This document shows positions 47,585-58,724 of a stretch of 64,000 bases of DNA, in pieces. Numbering within the stretch: the first letter of the stretch is position 1; every line of letters starts with the position of its first letter. The notes under the pieces were generated by a model. It worked only from the letters and a program-made list of their open reading frames with translations, was not told the DNA's origin and did no database searches. The translations under genes were made by a program, and so were the position numbers. This DNA is from Hedera helix (lineage: Eukaryota; Streptophyta; Magnoliopsida; Apiales; Araliaceae), in assembly GCA_947179155.2 (NCBI GenBank), contig OX359273.1:42877023-42941022 (forward strand). The letters are read 5' to 3'.

Positions 47585-47926
47585 ATGGGAAACTCTTGTT
47601 GTAGCTTAGGTGAAGCATCATCAACTTCAATGGTACTGTCGACACCATACAATACAGAAAAGGAAAGCCTATTGCTTCATCACCATCATAATTTCTCATC
47701 GTTATCTTCTTCTAATTCTAATGTGGGAGTATACAGAGAATTGAAGATTAATATTGCAAAGAAGCAGCTAGAGGAATTGCTAGGAAGAGCTGCTGCGGTG
47801 CATGGCATTTCTGTGGACCAAGTTCTTGCTCGCTTGATCAACGATAGGAATCATGAAGATCGTTTTGAAATTCAATATCAACGGTCATGGAGGCCTGTCC
47901 TTCAAACTATCCCCGAGGTTAACTAA
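47585..47926 (+). CDS. Small plant protein with putative N-myristoylation site (113 aa)
   Basis: The frame is open from 47399, but a TATA box at 47445-47452 lies inside that extension, so the ATG at 47585 is the likely start. The protein begins MGNSCCSLGE: Gly2 with Asn3 and Ser4, then two Cys, is a good N-myristoylation plus palmitoylation pattern, predicting attachment to the plasma membrane. A Ser/His-rich linker (LLLHHHHNFSSLSSSNSN) leads to a conserved-looking C-terminal part: KKQLEELLGRAAAVHGIS, VDQVLARLIND, DRFEIQYQRSWRPVLQTIPE and VN. I recall short plant proteins ending in a QRSWRP-LQSIPEVN motif, all of unknown function, so family membership is likely and function is not known. Confidence 0.8.
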   Translation: MGNSCCSLGEASSTSMVLSTPYNTEKESLLLHHHHNFSSLSSSNSNVGVYRELKINIAKKQLEELLGRAAAVHGISVDQVLARLINDRNHEDRFEIQYQRSWRPVLQTIPEVN

Positions 47927-48300
47927 TTTCTAAGACAAATTAACTTTTAATTAATATGGGACGAACCACTTTATGAGGAGGCCAGACCAGACGAGGATCA
48001 GCTAATTTCTTTCGTTTTTGATTTTCTTTATTATTATTATTTAAAAATTTGGAAGGGGTTCATATTTCATTTCATTCATTGTTGTAATACAATCCATTAG
48101 ACGGCAGTACGTACTAATCTTGATGGGTGTACAAATTAATTAATTCCGTTAAAACAGTAGTAGAAGAAGTACTATTTAATTTTACACATCTCATCTCTCA
48201 TGCTTATCTAGCAAATAAGACCAACTAATTACCTCCTAGAATGTGTAATTCGAATAGAGAACTCAGTAGTTCATAAATGTCTTTTATTCTAACGCTCAAT
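47927..48300. other. 3' flank of the 113-aa protein gene
   Basis: Probable 3' UTR and spacer with no ORF or repeat. The sequence is AT-rich with a TTATTATTATTATTT run near 48028-48042. Confidence 0.55.
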
Positions 48301-48303
48301 TTA

Positions 48304-48695
48304 GGGGCTGTTTGATTAGAATTTAATAGAAATGAATGGCTAAATGACTAAATCGGTCAGTCATTCAGTGCATTTGTTTAGAGTTGAATGACTGAATCGG
48401 TCAGATTTTTAGGCTGAATGACTAAGTCTAATTTTTTTGGCTAAATAATTAAGTTCTGGCTGAATGAAATAAAAAAAATTAAAAAATATATTAAATATTA
48501 TATTAAGTAATATTAAATAAATTTACAACAACTTTAAATTTTTTCAGATGGGTAAAATAGTAAAAATATATTATTCAGATATTTCAGACATATCACTTAT
48601 CAAACAATTTTTTTTATTCAGTATTTAGAAATCTACTTCATTCAGATTACTTAAGCATTCAGAACTATTTCATTCAATTTTTATCAAACATCTCC
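48304..48695. mobile_element. Tourist-like (PIF/Harbinger) MITE with TTA target duplication
   Basis: The left end GGGGCTGTTTGATTAGAATT is mirrored by a right end whose reverse complement is GGAGATGTTTGATAAAAATT. TTA flanks both sides (48301-48303 and 48696-48698), the PIF/Harbinger target site. The left half carries repeated GAATGACTGAATCGGTCAG words at about 48335-48415. It is 392 bp with no ORF. Confidence 0.75.
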
Positions 48696-48962
48696 TTAGA
48701 GCAGAAATCGAAAGGCAGGGAAAAGAGAATATGAGAAGACGAAATCAATTTACTTCATGCATGTATAATTCTGTTACAATCATTAATATTTAAGAGGAGG
48801 ATTAATCCTCAACGAAAACTAGGCAACCCATCTCAACCGCACAATAAATGATTAAGCTACTCAATATTTATTAGCCTTGGGATTAAAATAGAAACTAATT
48901 AACAAGCTAGCGTCACCAATTACCTATACCTAGCAGCTCTTAGCTTTCCTTTCTTGCCCCTA

Positions 48963-49087
48963 ACAAATCCCTGCAGCCCTGTGGGTACTTTGACCATCGA
49001 TCCTTCTAGACTTCCTCAGTCCATTCAGCCTCACCAAGTCTTCCAGCTCATCTTCATCAATCTCAGTACTCTTGGCGACTTCTTCTA
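48963..49087 (-). pseudogene. Short coding-like fragment, unidentified
   Basis: The minus strand reads about 41 codons without a stop: EEVAKSTEIDEDELEDLVRL, then NGLRKSRRIDGQSTHRAAGI, ending in Cys and TAG. No start codon or upstream exon is visible. It may be the C-terminal exon of a gene whose remainder has decayed. Confidence 0.3.
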
Positions 49088-49629
49088 ATTAAGAAATCTT
49101 CCTCATCAACAGGGACGAAACTTACGTTGAGGGACGAAACTTAAAATATAAAATAGACTTATGATAATTCTTTTCGATCAGTTTTACAATGATTAGCACC
49201 ATGTACCTTTTTCATGATGAGAATTAAGAATAACTATCTTCAGATGAAAATATTAGTATCTATTTCCAAAATATTATCTATTTCAGGGACGGAAAAAGTA
49301 TTACATTTATTATCTGAATTTAAAAGAACATTATAATTTCTTGTTTAATTTCATCCCTGAATTTAAACAACATTATAAATTTCATCCTTGCTGATTTCCT
49401 TATCGACTTGATGAAGATAATATTCAGTGTCGGCTCCAGTAGCTCATTGCTCAATGTTCCCTTCCACGTACATTGGCTAGCATTAATGTTGCATGCGTTT
49501 GTGAGTCTGGAGGTATGAGAAGGAAATGGATTATAGTTTTTCTTTATGCGAGTAAAGAAAGGAATGGGTGAAATGAGATTTTAATTAAATTTTTTCTTGT
49601 CTGTGAATTTAGATATAATACCCGGCTAT

Positions 49630-50567
49630 TGTTTTTTTAAAAAAAAAGTCCCACATCACCCACCCACCAAAGCATTCCCTTTCCCTTTACCTATATATAT
49701 GGACCACCCCCTTTAGTTTTTAAAACACTAAAACATTAAGGCTTTTCCCAATGTGAGGAAACCTTTTTGTGTGAGGACCTTTTTAGTAAGGACCTCCTTA
49801 GTTAAAATATTTTTTCAGTGTTGAGGACGTGGGCGGACTGCAAACCTCATAATTTTGGGTATGTCTCTTTTTCTTTCTTTGTGTAATTATTTAATTTTTT
49901 GTATTAGTTTTAATTTTGTAGTTTTAATTTTTGTATGTTATTTAGTTTGTTAGTTAATATATTTTGGTATATCTCTGTTAGTAATTAGTATTTTGGGATA
50001 TTAAATTATTATTTTTGTAACTTTAAAGTTTTGACAGATAATAATAATAATAATAATAATATTTGTTTGTAATAAAATTAAAAAAAAATGGAAAGAAAAT
50101 ATGTAAAACTTAATCAATTGATTAATGTATTATTTATTTGTTCATTTATTAGTTTCGATGGAGGGAATTTAACGAGTCAGTTTTGCAATATAATTTCGGG
50201 TATTACATTGCTTATTCCAGGTACGGATTTCGTGCTCCTTCAGCGATATTCATTTGATTTTAATTTGTTTGTTTTGTTCCTCATTAGAATTTGGATATTA
50301 TTTCGATATATTAATCATAGTCAAATGCATGTGATAGTTTTGTTTGATTTTAGATATTCGCAACTTAGTTTGTACTCTTTAGACTTATTAAGCATGTCTA
50401 GTCTTTATTTTGATTCTATAGAAACGTACATACTAGTATATTTGGGAGACTTTGTGTCGATTTGTTTCGATTTAGCATGTGCGTATTAGAACCCTTTTGT
50501 GATATTGTGTCGCATTCGTTGTGACATGATATTTTTATTAGAAAGTACCGTAGGGTATACCTGAGCT
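49630..50567. mobile_element. Left part of an older, interrupted LTR-like repeat
   Basis: AAGTCCCACATCACCCACCC followed by TATATATATGG about 45 bases later, then a T-rich transcribed-looking region, resembles the promoter end of plant LTRs that carry a TCCCACATC motif. The deletion-derivative element inserted at 50573 with target duplication ATAAC, so the sequence continues at 58155. No coding region is present. Confidence 0.4.
50041..50061. repeat. AAT trinucleotide microsatellite
   Basis: Seven AAT units inside the older LTR-like repeat. Confidence 0.85.
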
Positions 50568-51769
50568 ATAACTGTGACGCCCCCAAATCTGGGCCCACAC
50601 AGCCCAAACTTGAGTCGTCAAAATACTACAACAAAATTATTACAACAAAGCACAACGTACAACAATACAGTGTATAATAATACACAACTAAGTCTTCACT
50701 ATTATTGCCACACTATTTTACAAAACGTGAAGACTATGATAGCTATTCCTCGGACCCTCACTCCATTCCCCGGCTAGACCCTGTTATGTTTTCATCTCCT
50801 GTTGAAAAACAATGGAACAAAAGAAAGGGTGAGCTCAAATAGCCCAGTAAAGAATATCATGACTAAGATAATGACGAATAAATTATCATTAGTCTTCAAC
50901 AGTTGAGTTCTTGATAGAATACAATAGACTACAAGGTTTATATCAAAAACTGCAGTTAAATTCTTAAACAACGTTCAGATCAATAATAGCAGCGGAATGA
51001 GTAATCTATTAGAAGAATAATGCAGACTATAATGTCCACTCGGTTCTCTTTTTAGGAAAAACATCATCAACTTTTATCATCTGAAATATCATTAGTCAAG
51101 ATAATACAAATTCACAGTTCCTGATCATAATCATGCACATCAACAGTTCATCTTTGTACTACGGGCCAAAGATATTCAATATAGCACCAACGGTCATGAT
51201 TATACCAGATTCAGCCTTTGGTCATAATCATACCAAACAACAGTTCATCTTTGCACTACGGGCCAAAGAGAACATTCACCACGTGCCATAAAAGACACCG
51301 AACAGATGTATCGCCTTTAACCTATTATATCGCCTTTAACCTATCATCTGTTCAACAAATATATCACATCTGTGCCCCCGGCCACAGATATTCACAACAG
51401 CTTAATTTTTTGGATGATTAGAATGATGTAAATGATGAACAGAAGAAATAGGATAACAATAAGTATCGAAAGTTTACTTTGTACAGATTCAAATAATGTC
51501 CAAATTGTCAACATGATGTGGAGTGAAATTCAAGATCCACAGTTCAGAATAACGGTTACAATTCAATAGAAATGTTCACGTAAATAGGAAGGTTCAGTTG
51601 AAATAATGAAGTTCAACTATTATGGAACATATAATATTTTCAGGAATTATAGAAGCAATAGTTCCATAATAAATTTCGATTTAGGAGTATGAAAGAAAAT
51701 AATATCCCTTACCGTAGCAGGTTTGATTAATAAAAGGTGAAGGAAATTAATACAAATGGTTATTCACCA

Positions 51770-52230
51770 ACAGGCGGCAATCCGCTCCGTAAGGTTATTC
51801 CCACAATTTAATAGAATTTGAGTACAAAGAGTTATTCACCAAACAGGCGGCAATCCGCTCCGTAAGGTTATTCTCAGAGATTAATAATGAATGAATATGA
51901 AAGGTTATTCACCAACAGGCGGCAATCCGCTCCGTAAGGTTATTCCCACAATTTAATAGAATTTGAGTACAAAGAGTTATTCACCAAACAGGCGGCAATC
52001 CGCTCCGTAAGGTTATTCTCAGAGATTAATAATGAATGAATATGAAAGGTTATTCACCAACAGGCGGCAATCCGCTCCGTAAGGTTATTCCCACAATTTA
52101 ATAGAATTTGAGTACAAAGAGTTATTCACCAAACAGGCGGCAATCCGCTCCGTAAGGTTATTCTCAGAGATTAATAATGAATGAATACGAAAGGTTATTC
52201 ACCAACAGGCGGCAATCCGCTCCGTAAGGT
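51770..52230. repeat. 145-bp tandem repeat in the 3' LTR (3.5 units)
   Basis: Each unit of about 145 bp holds two diverged half-units around GGCGGCAATCCGCTCCGTAA. Seven half-units are present here, five in the sister LTR (55770-56090) and six in the opposite-strand LTR (60200-60610). The 145-bp difference accounts for the whole length difference between the two LTRs of this element. Confidence 0.9.
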
Positions 52231-52429
52231 TATTCCCACAATTTAATACATGGAAATAAAAGGCACGTCTTATGAGTAAGGAAGAAACAATATTATTATC
52301 GAGAATCAAATAATGATAATCCCTTACCATAGTATGTTTGAATAATGGAAGATGAAAAAGATGGTATCCCTTACCGTAGTAAGTTTTAATAATAGAAGAT
52401 GAAAGAAGATGACATTCCTTACCGTAATA

Positions 52430-52590
52430 AATTTAAGAGTGTGAAAAGAATGATATTCCTTACCGTAGTAAATTTAAGAGTGTGAAAAGAATGATATTCC
52501 TTACCGTAGTAAATTTAAGAGTGTGAAAAGAATGATATTCCTTACCGTAGTAAATTTAAGAGTGTGAAAAGAATGATATTCCTTACCTTG
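52430..52590. repeat. 41-bp tandem repeat in the LTR
   Basis: About four copies with period 41, each containing GTGAAAAGAATGATATTCCT. The same array is at 56287-56445 in the other LTR. It is absent from the plus-strand LTR at 58725-61792. Confidence 0.9.
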
Positions 52591-53138
52591 ATATTGTGAA
52601 ACAAGTTTATAGCCGAACAAATCCTTCCTTGTTTGTAGCAGTAAAGAATCTGACTTTTGAGTCTTCTAGAGTTTTTTAAAATCTCTTTATGTTTTTAAAA
52701 TAATGTTACTCTCGGAAAGATAGACGACATAGACTCAAGAATCACTCAATTCGGAGTTAATATGAATGAGTTATGAATTTTCAAAACTAAGACTGAAAAT
52801 AGTGACGAAAATCAGAATAGGTTACGGTTTTTAGTATTTTAAGACATGAAGATGATTTCAGATGACTTTTCTTCCTTCTTCAAAGTTGTAGAGGACGAAA
52901 AACTGAAGAGACAGGCTTTTAATTCATTAAATTCTGACAAATAATGAATTTACTACGATTTTTCGAAAGAGTTGCTGTACATAAGAAAATTCTACTCGGG
53001 AATTCAAAGAAGAATGCAAAAGATTTCAAAACTAGGAATGACTTAAGAACACTTAGAGAGAACTTACACAAAAAGTATTTAGAGAGAGAAAGAAAGAACA
53101 AGTAAGGAAGTTTATGAAAAATCCTTAAGTTAAGGCTT

Positions 53139-53148
53139 CTATTTATAG
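53139..53148 (-). promoter_or_regulatory. TATA box of the 3' LTR
   Basis: CTATAAATAG on the minus strand, inside GGCTATAAATAGAAGCC. The identical box is at 56996-57005 in the 5' LTR and at 59868-59877 in the plus-strand LTR. Confidence 0.6.
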
Positions 53149-53238
53149 CCAAAAATCTTATCATTCATTTAATCTAAACCATTCATTTAAAGATCATCTT
53201 TTAATCTACACCATCCATTTCAAATATTATATTATCTT

Positions 53239-53480
53239 TAATCTACACCATTCATTTCATATCACCTAATAATCACCTAACTTTATATTATAAACAAATC
53301 AATTTAATTATTCAACAATAATTCACACTTTAATCTACACCATTCATTTCATATCACCTAATAATCACCTAACTTTATATTATAAACAAATCAATTCAAT
53401 TATTCAACAATAATTCACACTTTAATCTACACCATTCATTTCATATCACCTAATAATCACCTAACTTTATATTATAAACA
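53239..53480. repeat. 92-bp tandem repeat in the LTR
   Basis: Three copies with period 92, each with ATCTACACCATTCATTTCAT and AATAATCACCTAACTTTATA. It is conserved in all three LTRs of the window and lies just upstream of the TATA box on the transcribed strand. Confidence 0.9.
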
Positions 53481-53619
53481 AATAACTTTATCAATTCAAT
53501 TATTATGACTAATTGTTATAAATACAATATAGTTAGCTCTTAGATATCAAGTCAATAAATTAATGAATTACAACTGTTTAAATAACATCATAATAGAGAT
53601 AACAATAATGTAAAATAAA

Positions 53620-53900
53620 GCATACGTTACTGTGTAATGACAATTATTGATTCAATAATGTGAATTACTGTGCATATGTTACTGTGACAATTATTAGGTT
53701 CAATAATTTTAAAAACAGTGCAACAACAATTATTGACTCAATGATATAAAATACAGTGTAATGACAATTATTAAATCAATAATGCAAAATACTGTGTAAC
53801 AACAATTATTGAATTGATAATATAAAATATTATGCAGTGACAATTATCGATGAAATGATGCGTAACAGTTACGGTGTCAATTATCAGACCAATAATATGA
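53620..53900. repeat. Array of palindromic ATTATT/AATAAT words in the LTR
   Basis: About seven units spaced roughly 40-50 bases, each an imperfect palindrome like ACAATTATTGATTCAATAAT, separated by words such as TTACTGTGTAATG. The array lies in the upstream (U3) part of the LTR and recurs in all three LTRs. Confidence 0.75.
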
Positions 53901-54292
53901 GACACTATGCAATACCGTGTGTTACTGTAGAGTACCGAGTGCTACAGAAAATACCAATAACTATCGTATGCTACTATTCTTTTATCACCGGTATTTTAAC
54001 AGTTCCGTTGACTATTTTTATTTAAAAAGGTTATTTCTGTCGTTTTCTATATCCGACAAATATTCCGATGTGGGGTCCACCAATAATTTGTTATTTCGGC
54101 GCAGTCGGACCAAACGAATATTCCCCGACCAAACGAATATTCCCCGACAAAGCGAATATTGTCCGACAAAGTAAAATTTGCACATAACATCCTTAACTTT
54201 TAACTTTATCAATTTACCTACTTACTATTTCAGGAAAAAATATATATGAAGAAAAATTAAATTTTATATTTCATAAAATTCGGGGTCTTACA

Positions 54293-54574
54293 ACCTCCCC
54301 TCCTTATGAAATTTCGTCCCCGAAATTGACGTACCGGGCATTTCATAGTTATCCTCCTGATTTTCAGATGCCATACAAAACTGTGGTCACAAAATAATTG
54401 TTAGTTCAAACAAACTGACTCATCACTTCCTGTTCCTACATTCAAATCGATTCGTTAGATAACAAAATCTAATTTAGATAGGACACACTAGTGATTGATT
54501 CTATTCGTCTCTCCCCTCCTAGTTCTAACCCCAGATCTCCATTAAAGACCATATCCCTAAGCTCTGATGCCAAC
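54293..54574 (-). pseudogene. Residual interior: primer-binding site, gag start fused to polypurine tract
   Basis: On the minus strand the segment begins with a primer-binding site (TGGCATCAGAGC, complement of 54561-54572) of the initiator-methionine tRNA type, then a leader that matches the plus-strand element after 61793. The gag ATG is at 54374; about thirteen gag-like codons follow before the sequence jumps to a motif with TTCGGGGACGAAATTT and then the polypurine tract against the next LTR. The frame stays open through the junction for about fifteen more codons, so at most a tiny peptide could be made. Confidence 0.85.
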
Positions 54575-57500
54575 TGTGACGCCCCCAAATCTGGGCCCAC
54601 ACAGCCCAAACTTGAGTCGTCAAAATACTACAACAAAATTATTACAACAAAGCACAACGTACAACAATACAGTGTATAATAATACACAACTAAGTCTTCA
54701 CTATTATTGCCACACTATTTTACAAAACGTGAAGACTATGATAGCTATTCCTCGGACCCTCACTCCATTCCCCGGCTAGACCCTGTTATGTTTTCATCTC
54801 CTGTTGAAAAACAATGGAACAAAAGAAAGGGTGAGCTCAAATAGCCCAGTAAAGAATATCATGACTAAGATAATGACGAATAAATTATCATTAGTCTTCA
54901 ACAGTTGAGTTCTTGATAGAATACAATAGACTACAAGGTTTATATCAAAAACTGCAGTTAAATTCTTAAACAACGTTCAGATCAATAATAGCAGCGGAAT
55001 GAGTAATCTATTAGAAGAATAATGCAGACTATAATGTCCACTCGGTTCTCTTTTTAGGAAAAACATCATCAACTTTTATCATCTGAAATATCATTAGTCA
55101 AGATAATACAAATTCACAGTTCCTGATCATAATCATGCACATCAACAGTTCATCTTTGTACTACGGGCCAAAGATATTCAATATAGCACCAACGGTCATG
55201 ATTATACCAGATTCAGCCTTTGGTCATAATCATACCAAACAACAGTTCATCTTTGCACTACGGGCCAAAGAGAACATTCACCACGTGCCATAAAAGACAC
55301 CGAACAGATGTATCGCCTTTAACCTATTATATCGCCTTTAACCTATCATCTGTTCAACAAATATATCACATCTGTGCCCCCGGCCACATATATTCACAAC
55401 AGCTTGATTTTTTGGATGATTAGAATGATGTAAATGATGAACAGAAGAAATAGGATAACAATAAGTATCGAAAGTTTACTTTGTACAGATTCAAATAATG
55501 TCCAAATTGTCAACATGATGTGGAGTGAAATTCAAGATCCACAGTTCAGAATAACGGTTACAATTCAATAGAAATGTTCACGTAAATAGGAAGGTTCAGT
55601 TGAAATAATGAAGTTCAACTATTATGGAACATATAATATTTTCAGGAATTATAGAAGCAATAGTTCCATAATAAATTTCGATTTAGGAGTATGAAAGAAA
55701 ATAATATCCCTTACCGTAGCAGGTTTGATTAACAAAAGGTGAAGGAAATTAATACAAATGGTTATTCACCAACAGGCGGCAATCCGCTCCGTAAGGTTAT
55801 TCCCACAATTTAATAGAATTTGAGTACAAAGAGTTATTCACCAAACAGGCGGCAATCCGCTCCGTAAGGTTATTCTCAGAGATTAATAATGAATGAATAT
55901 GAAAGGTTATTCACCAACAGGCGGCAATCCGCTCCGTAAGGTTATTCCCACAATTTAATAGAATTTGAGTACAAAGAGTTATTCACCAAACAGGCGGCAA
56001 TCCGCTCCGTAAGGTTATTCTCAGAGATTAATAATGAATGAATACGAAAGGTTATTCACCAACAGGCGGCAATCCGCTCCGTTAGGTTATTCCCACAATT
56101 TAATACATGGAAATAAAAGGCACGTCTTATGAGTAAGGAAGAAACAATATTATTATCGAGAATCAAATAATGATAATCCCTTACCATAGTATGTTTGAAT
56201 AATGGAAGATGAAAAAGATGGTATCCCTTACCGTAGTAAGTTTTAATAATAGAAGATGAAAGAAGATGACATTCCTTACCGTAATAAATTTAAGAGTGTG
56301 AAAAGAATGATATTCCTTACCGTAGTAAATTTAAGAGTGTGAAAAGAATGATATTCCTTACCGTAGTAAATTTAAGAGTGTGAAAAGAATGATATTCCTT
56401 ACCGTAGTAAATTTAAGAGTGTGAAAAGAATGATATTCCTTACCTTGATATTGTGAAACAAGTTTATAGCCGAACAAATCCTTCCTTGTTTGTAGCAGTA
56501 AAGAATCTGACTTTTGAGTCTTCTAGAGTTTTTTAAAATCTCTTTATGTTTTTAAAATAATGTTACTCTCGGAAAGATAGACGACATAGACTCAAGAATC
56601 ACTCAATTCGGAGTTAATATGAATGAGTTATGAATTTTCAAAACTAAGACTGAAAATAGTGACGAAAATCAGAATAGGTTACGGTTTTTAGTATTTTAAG
56701 ACATGAAGATGATTTCAGATGACTTTTCTTCCTTCTTCAAAGTTGTAGAGGACGAAAAACTGAAGAGACAGGCTTTTAATTCATTAAATTCTGACAAATA
56801 ATGAATTTACTACGATTTTTCGAAAGAGTTGCTGTACATAAGAAAATTCTACTCGGGAATTCAAAGAAGAATGCAAAAGATTTCAAAACTAGGAATGACT
56901 TAAGAACACTTAGAGAGAACTTACACAAAAAGTATTTAGAGAGAGAAAGAAAGAACAAGTAAGGAAGTTTATGAAAAATCCTTAAGTTAAGGCTTCTATT
57001 TATAGCCAAAAATCTTATCATTCATTTAATCTAAACCATTCATTTAAAGATCATCTTTTAATCTACACCATCCATTTCAAATATTATATTATCTTTAATC
57101 TACACCATTCATTTCATATCACCTAATAATCACCTAACTTTATATTATAAACAAATCAATTTAATTATTCAACAATAATTCACACTTTAATCTACACCAT
57201 TCATTTCATATCACCTAATAATCACCTAACTTTATATTATAAACAAATCAATTCAATTATTCAACAATAATTCACACTTTAATCTACACCATTCATTTCA
57301 TATCACCTAATAATCACCTAACTTTATATTATAAACAAATAACTTTATCAATTCAATTATTATGACTAATTGTTATAAATACAGTATAGTTAGCTCTTAG
57401 ATATCAAGTCAATAAATTAATGAATTACAACTGTTTAAATAACATCATAATAGAGATAACAATAATGTAAAATAAAGCATACGTTACTGTGTAATGACAA

Positions 57501-58149
57501 TTATTGATTCAATAATGTGAATTACTGTGCATATGTTACTGTGATAATTATTAGGTTCAATAATTTTAAAAACAGTGCAACAACAATTATTGACTCAATG
57601 ATATAAAATACAGTGTAATGACAATTATTAAATCAATAATGCAAAATACTGTGTAACAACAATTATTGAATTGATAATATAAAATATTATGCAGTGACAA
57701 TTATCGATGAAATGATGCGTAACAGTTACGGTGTCAATTATCAGACCAATAATATGAGACACTATGCAATACCGTGTGTTACTGTAGAGTACCGAGTGCT
57801 ACAGAAAATACCAATAACTATCGTATGCTACTATTCTTTTATCACCGGTATTTTAACAGTTCCGTTGACTATTTTTATTTAAAAAGGTTATTTCTGTCGT
57901 TTTCTATATCCGACAAATATTCCGATGTGGGGTCCACCAATAATTTGTTATTTCGGCGCCGTCGGACCAAACGAATATTCCCCGACCAAACGAATATTCC
58001 CCGACAAAGCGAATATTGTCCGACAAAGTAAAATTTGCACATAACATCCTTAACTTTTAACTTTATCAATTTACCTACTTACTATTTCAGGAAAAAATAT
58101 ATATGAAGAAAAATTAAATTTTATATTTCATAAAATTCGGGGTCTTACA
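54575..58149 (-). repeat. 5' LTR of the non-autonomous element (3575 bp)
   Basis: Nearly identical to the 3' LTR. By eye I count about seven single-base differences (for example GCAGTCGG against GCCGTCGG near the terminus) and two fewer half-units of the 145-bp repeat. It faces the plus-strand LTR at 58725 head to head. Confidence 0.95.
56996..57005 (-). promoter_or_regulatory. TATA box of the 5' LTR
   Basis: CTATAAATAG on the minus strand. If active, it would drive the minus-strand element's transcript leftward through the rest of the LTR and the interior. Confidence 0.6.
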
Positions 58150-58154
58150 ATAAC

Positions 58155-58719
58155 CACCTGTGGGGGTACCACATGCATGTCTCTGGGTACTGAGGCATGA
58201 CACTTTCGTGGCGGTGTGATCAGTCCACGGCGTCTCCATTTTGTGTTTCGGTGGGCATTGGTGTTTTGTTGTGGGAGGCATATGGGTCGGCCCTAACATT
58301 CTGTTATGTTCTGTTTTGCGGTCTAGTGTTGTTTGTAGTGCCGAGCACACCTTTCCGATTTTACATACATTTGGATCTACAGTCCAATATGTGACTGCCT
58401 GTGTGGCAGTATTTTGACTTGTCTTTGTGACAAGGTATATTTCTGTTTTGTTCTGAGCTCGGTATGAAATAAACACAACCATTCAATTCAGCCTTTTATG
58501 TTGTTCAGTAAGTTAGTCCAGTTCAGTGGGTCAGTTTCAGTTCAGTAAATCAGTTTCAGTTCAGTAAATTAGTTCAGTTCAGTTGATTTTGTTAATCTCA
58601 GTTTGGTTCAGTTGATTTTGTTATTCAATTTCAGTTCTTATTTGCGCACTCTTTATCCGTACTGGGCATTTGACTCATGTTGTGTTTTTCTTCCGGCAGG
58701 TTTGCAAGGGGATTCAATG
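58155..58719. mobile_element. Right part of the older LTR-like repeat, interrupted twice
   Basis: Continues the sequence broken at 50567 by the ATAAC-flanked insertion. It contains a run of CAGTTCAG-type words (58505-58640) and an intron-acceptor-like TTCTTCCGGCAG just before 58700. It is cut again at 58724 by the plus-strand element. No coding frame of known type; ORFs here are shadows. Confidence 0.4.
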
Positions 58720-58724
58720 GCAAG

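Larger units (their letters stand above)
50573..54292 (-). repeat. 3' LTR of the non-autonomous element (3720 bp)
   Basis: Carries seven copies of a half-unit containing GGCGGCAATCCGCTCCGTAA (51770-52230), a 41-bp tandem repeat (about 52430-52590), a 92-bp tandem repeat (53239-53480), an array of palindromic words (53620-53900) and a TATA box on the minus strand (53139-53148). No ORF of retroviral type lies inside it. Confidence 0.95.
50573..58149 (-). mobile_element. Non-autonomous Ty3/gypsy-type element: two giant LTRs and a 282-bp interior
   Basis: Two direct LTRs (50573-54292 and 54575-58149) start TGTGACGC and end GGTCTTACA on the plus strand, which is TGTAAGACCC to GCGTCACA on the coding strand. 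They are flanked by the perfect 5-bp target duplication ATAAC at 50568-50572 and 58150-58154. The interior (54293-54574), read on the minus strand, has a primer-binding site, a short leader, an ATG at 54374 with the first dozen gag codons, then an abrupt join to a polypurine tract (GGAGGGGAGG). All of protease, reverse transcriptase, RNase H and integrase is missing. The LTRs differ at only about seven bases seen by eye plus one 145-bp repeat unit, so insertion was recent. The parts a retroelement needs in cis are kept, so it could be moved in trans by a relative such as the one at 58725. Confidence 0.93.

Noticed and set aside
50088..50489. 133-codon plus-strand ORF
   Set aside because: It is a Phe/Ile/Leu-rich translation of T-rich LTR-like DNA with no family resemblance.
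51770..52230. CRISPR-like array of regularly spaced repeats
   Set aside because: The spacers are also repeated, the array lies in an LTR of a plant retrotransposon, and copies occur in all three LTRs; it is a tandem repeat.
58114..58482. 122-codon minus-strand ORF
   Set aside because: It crosses the LTR end and the target duplication at 58149, so it is a chance frame created by the insertion.
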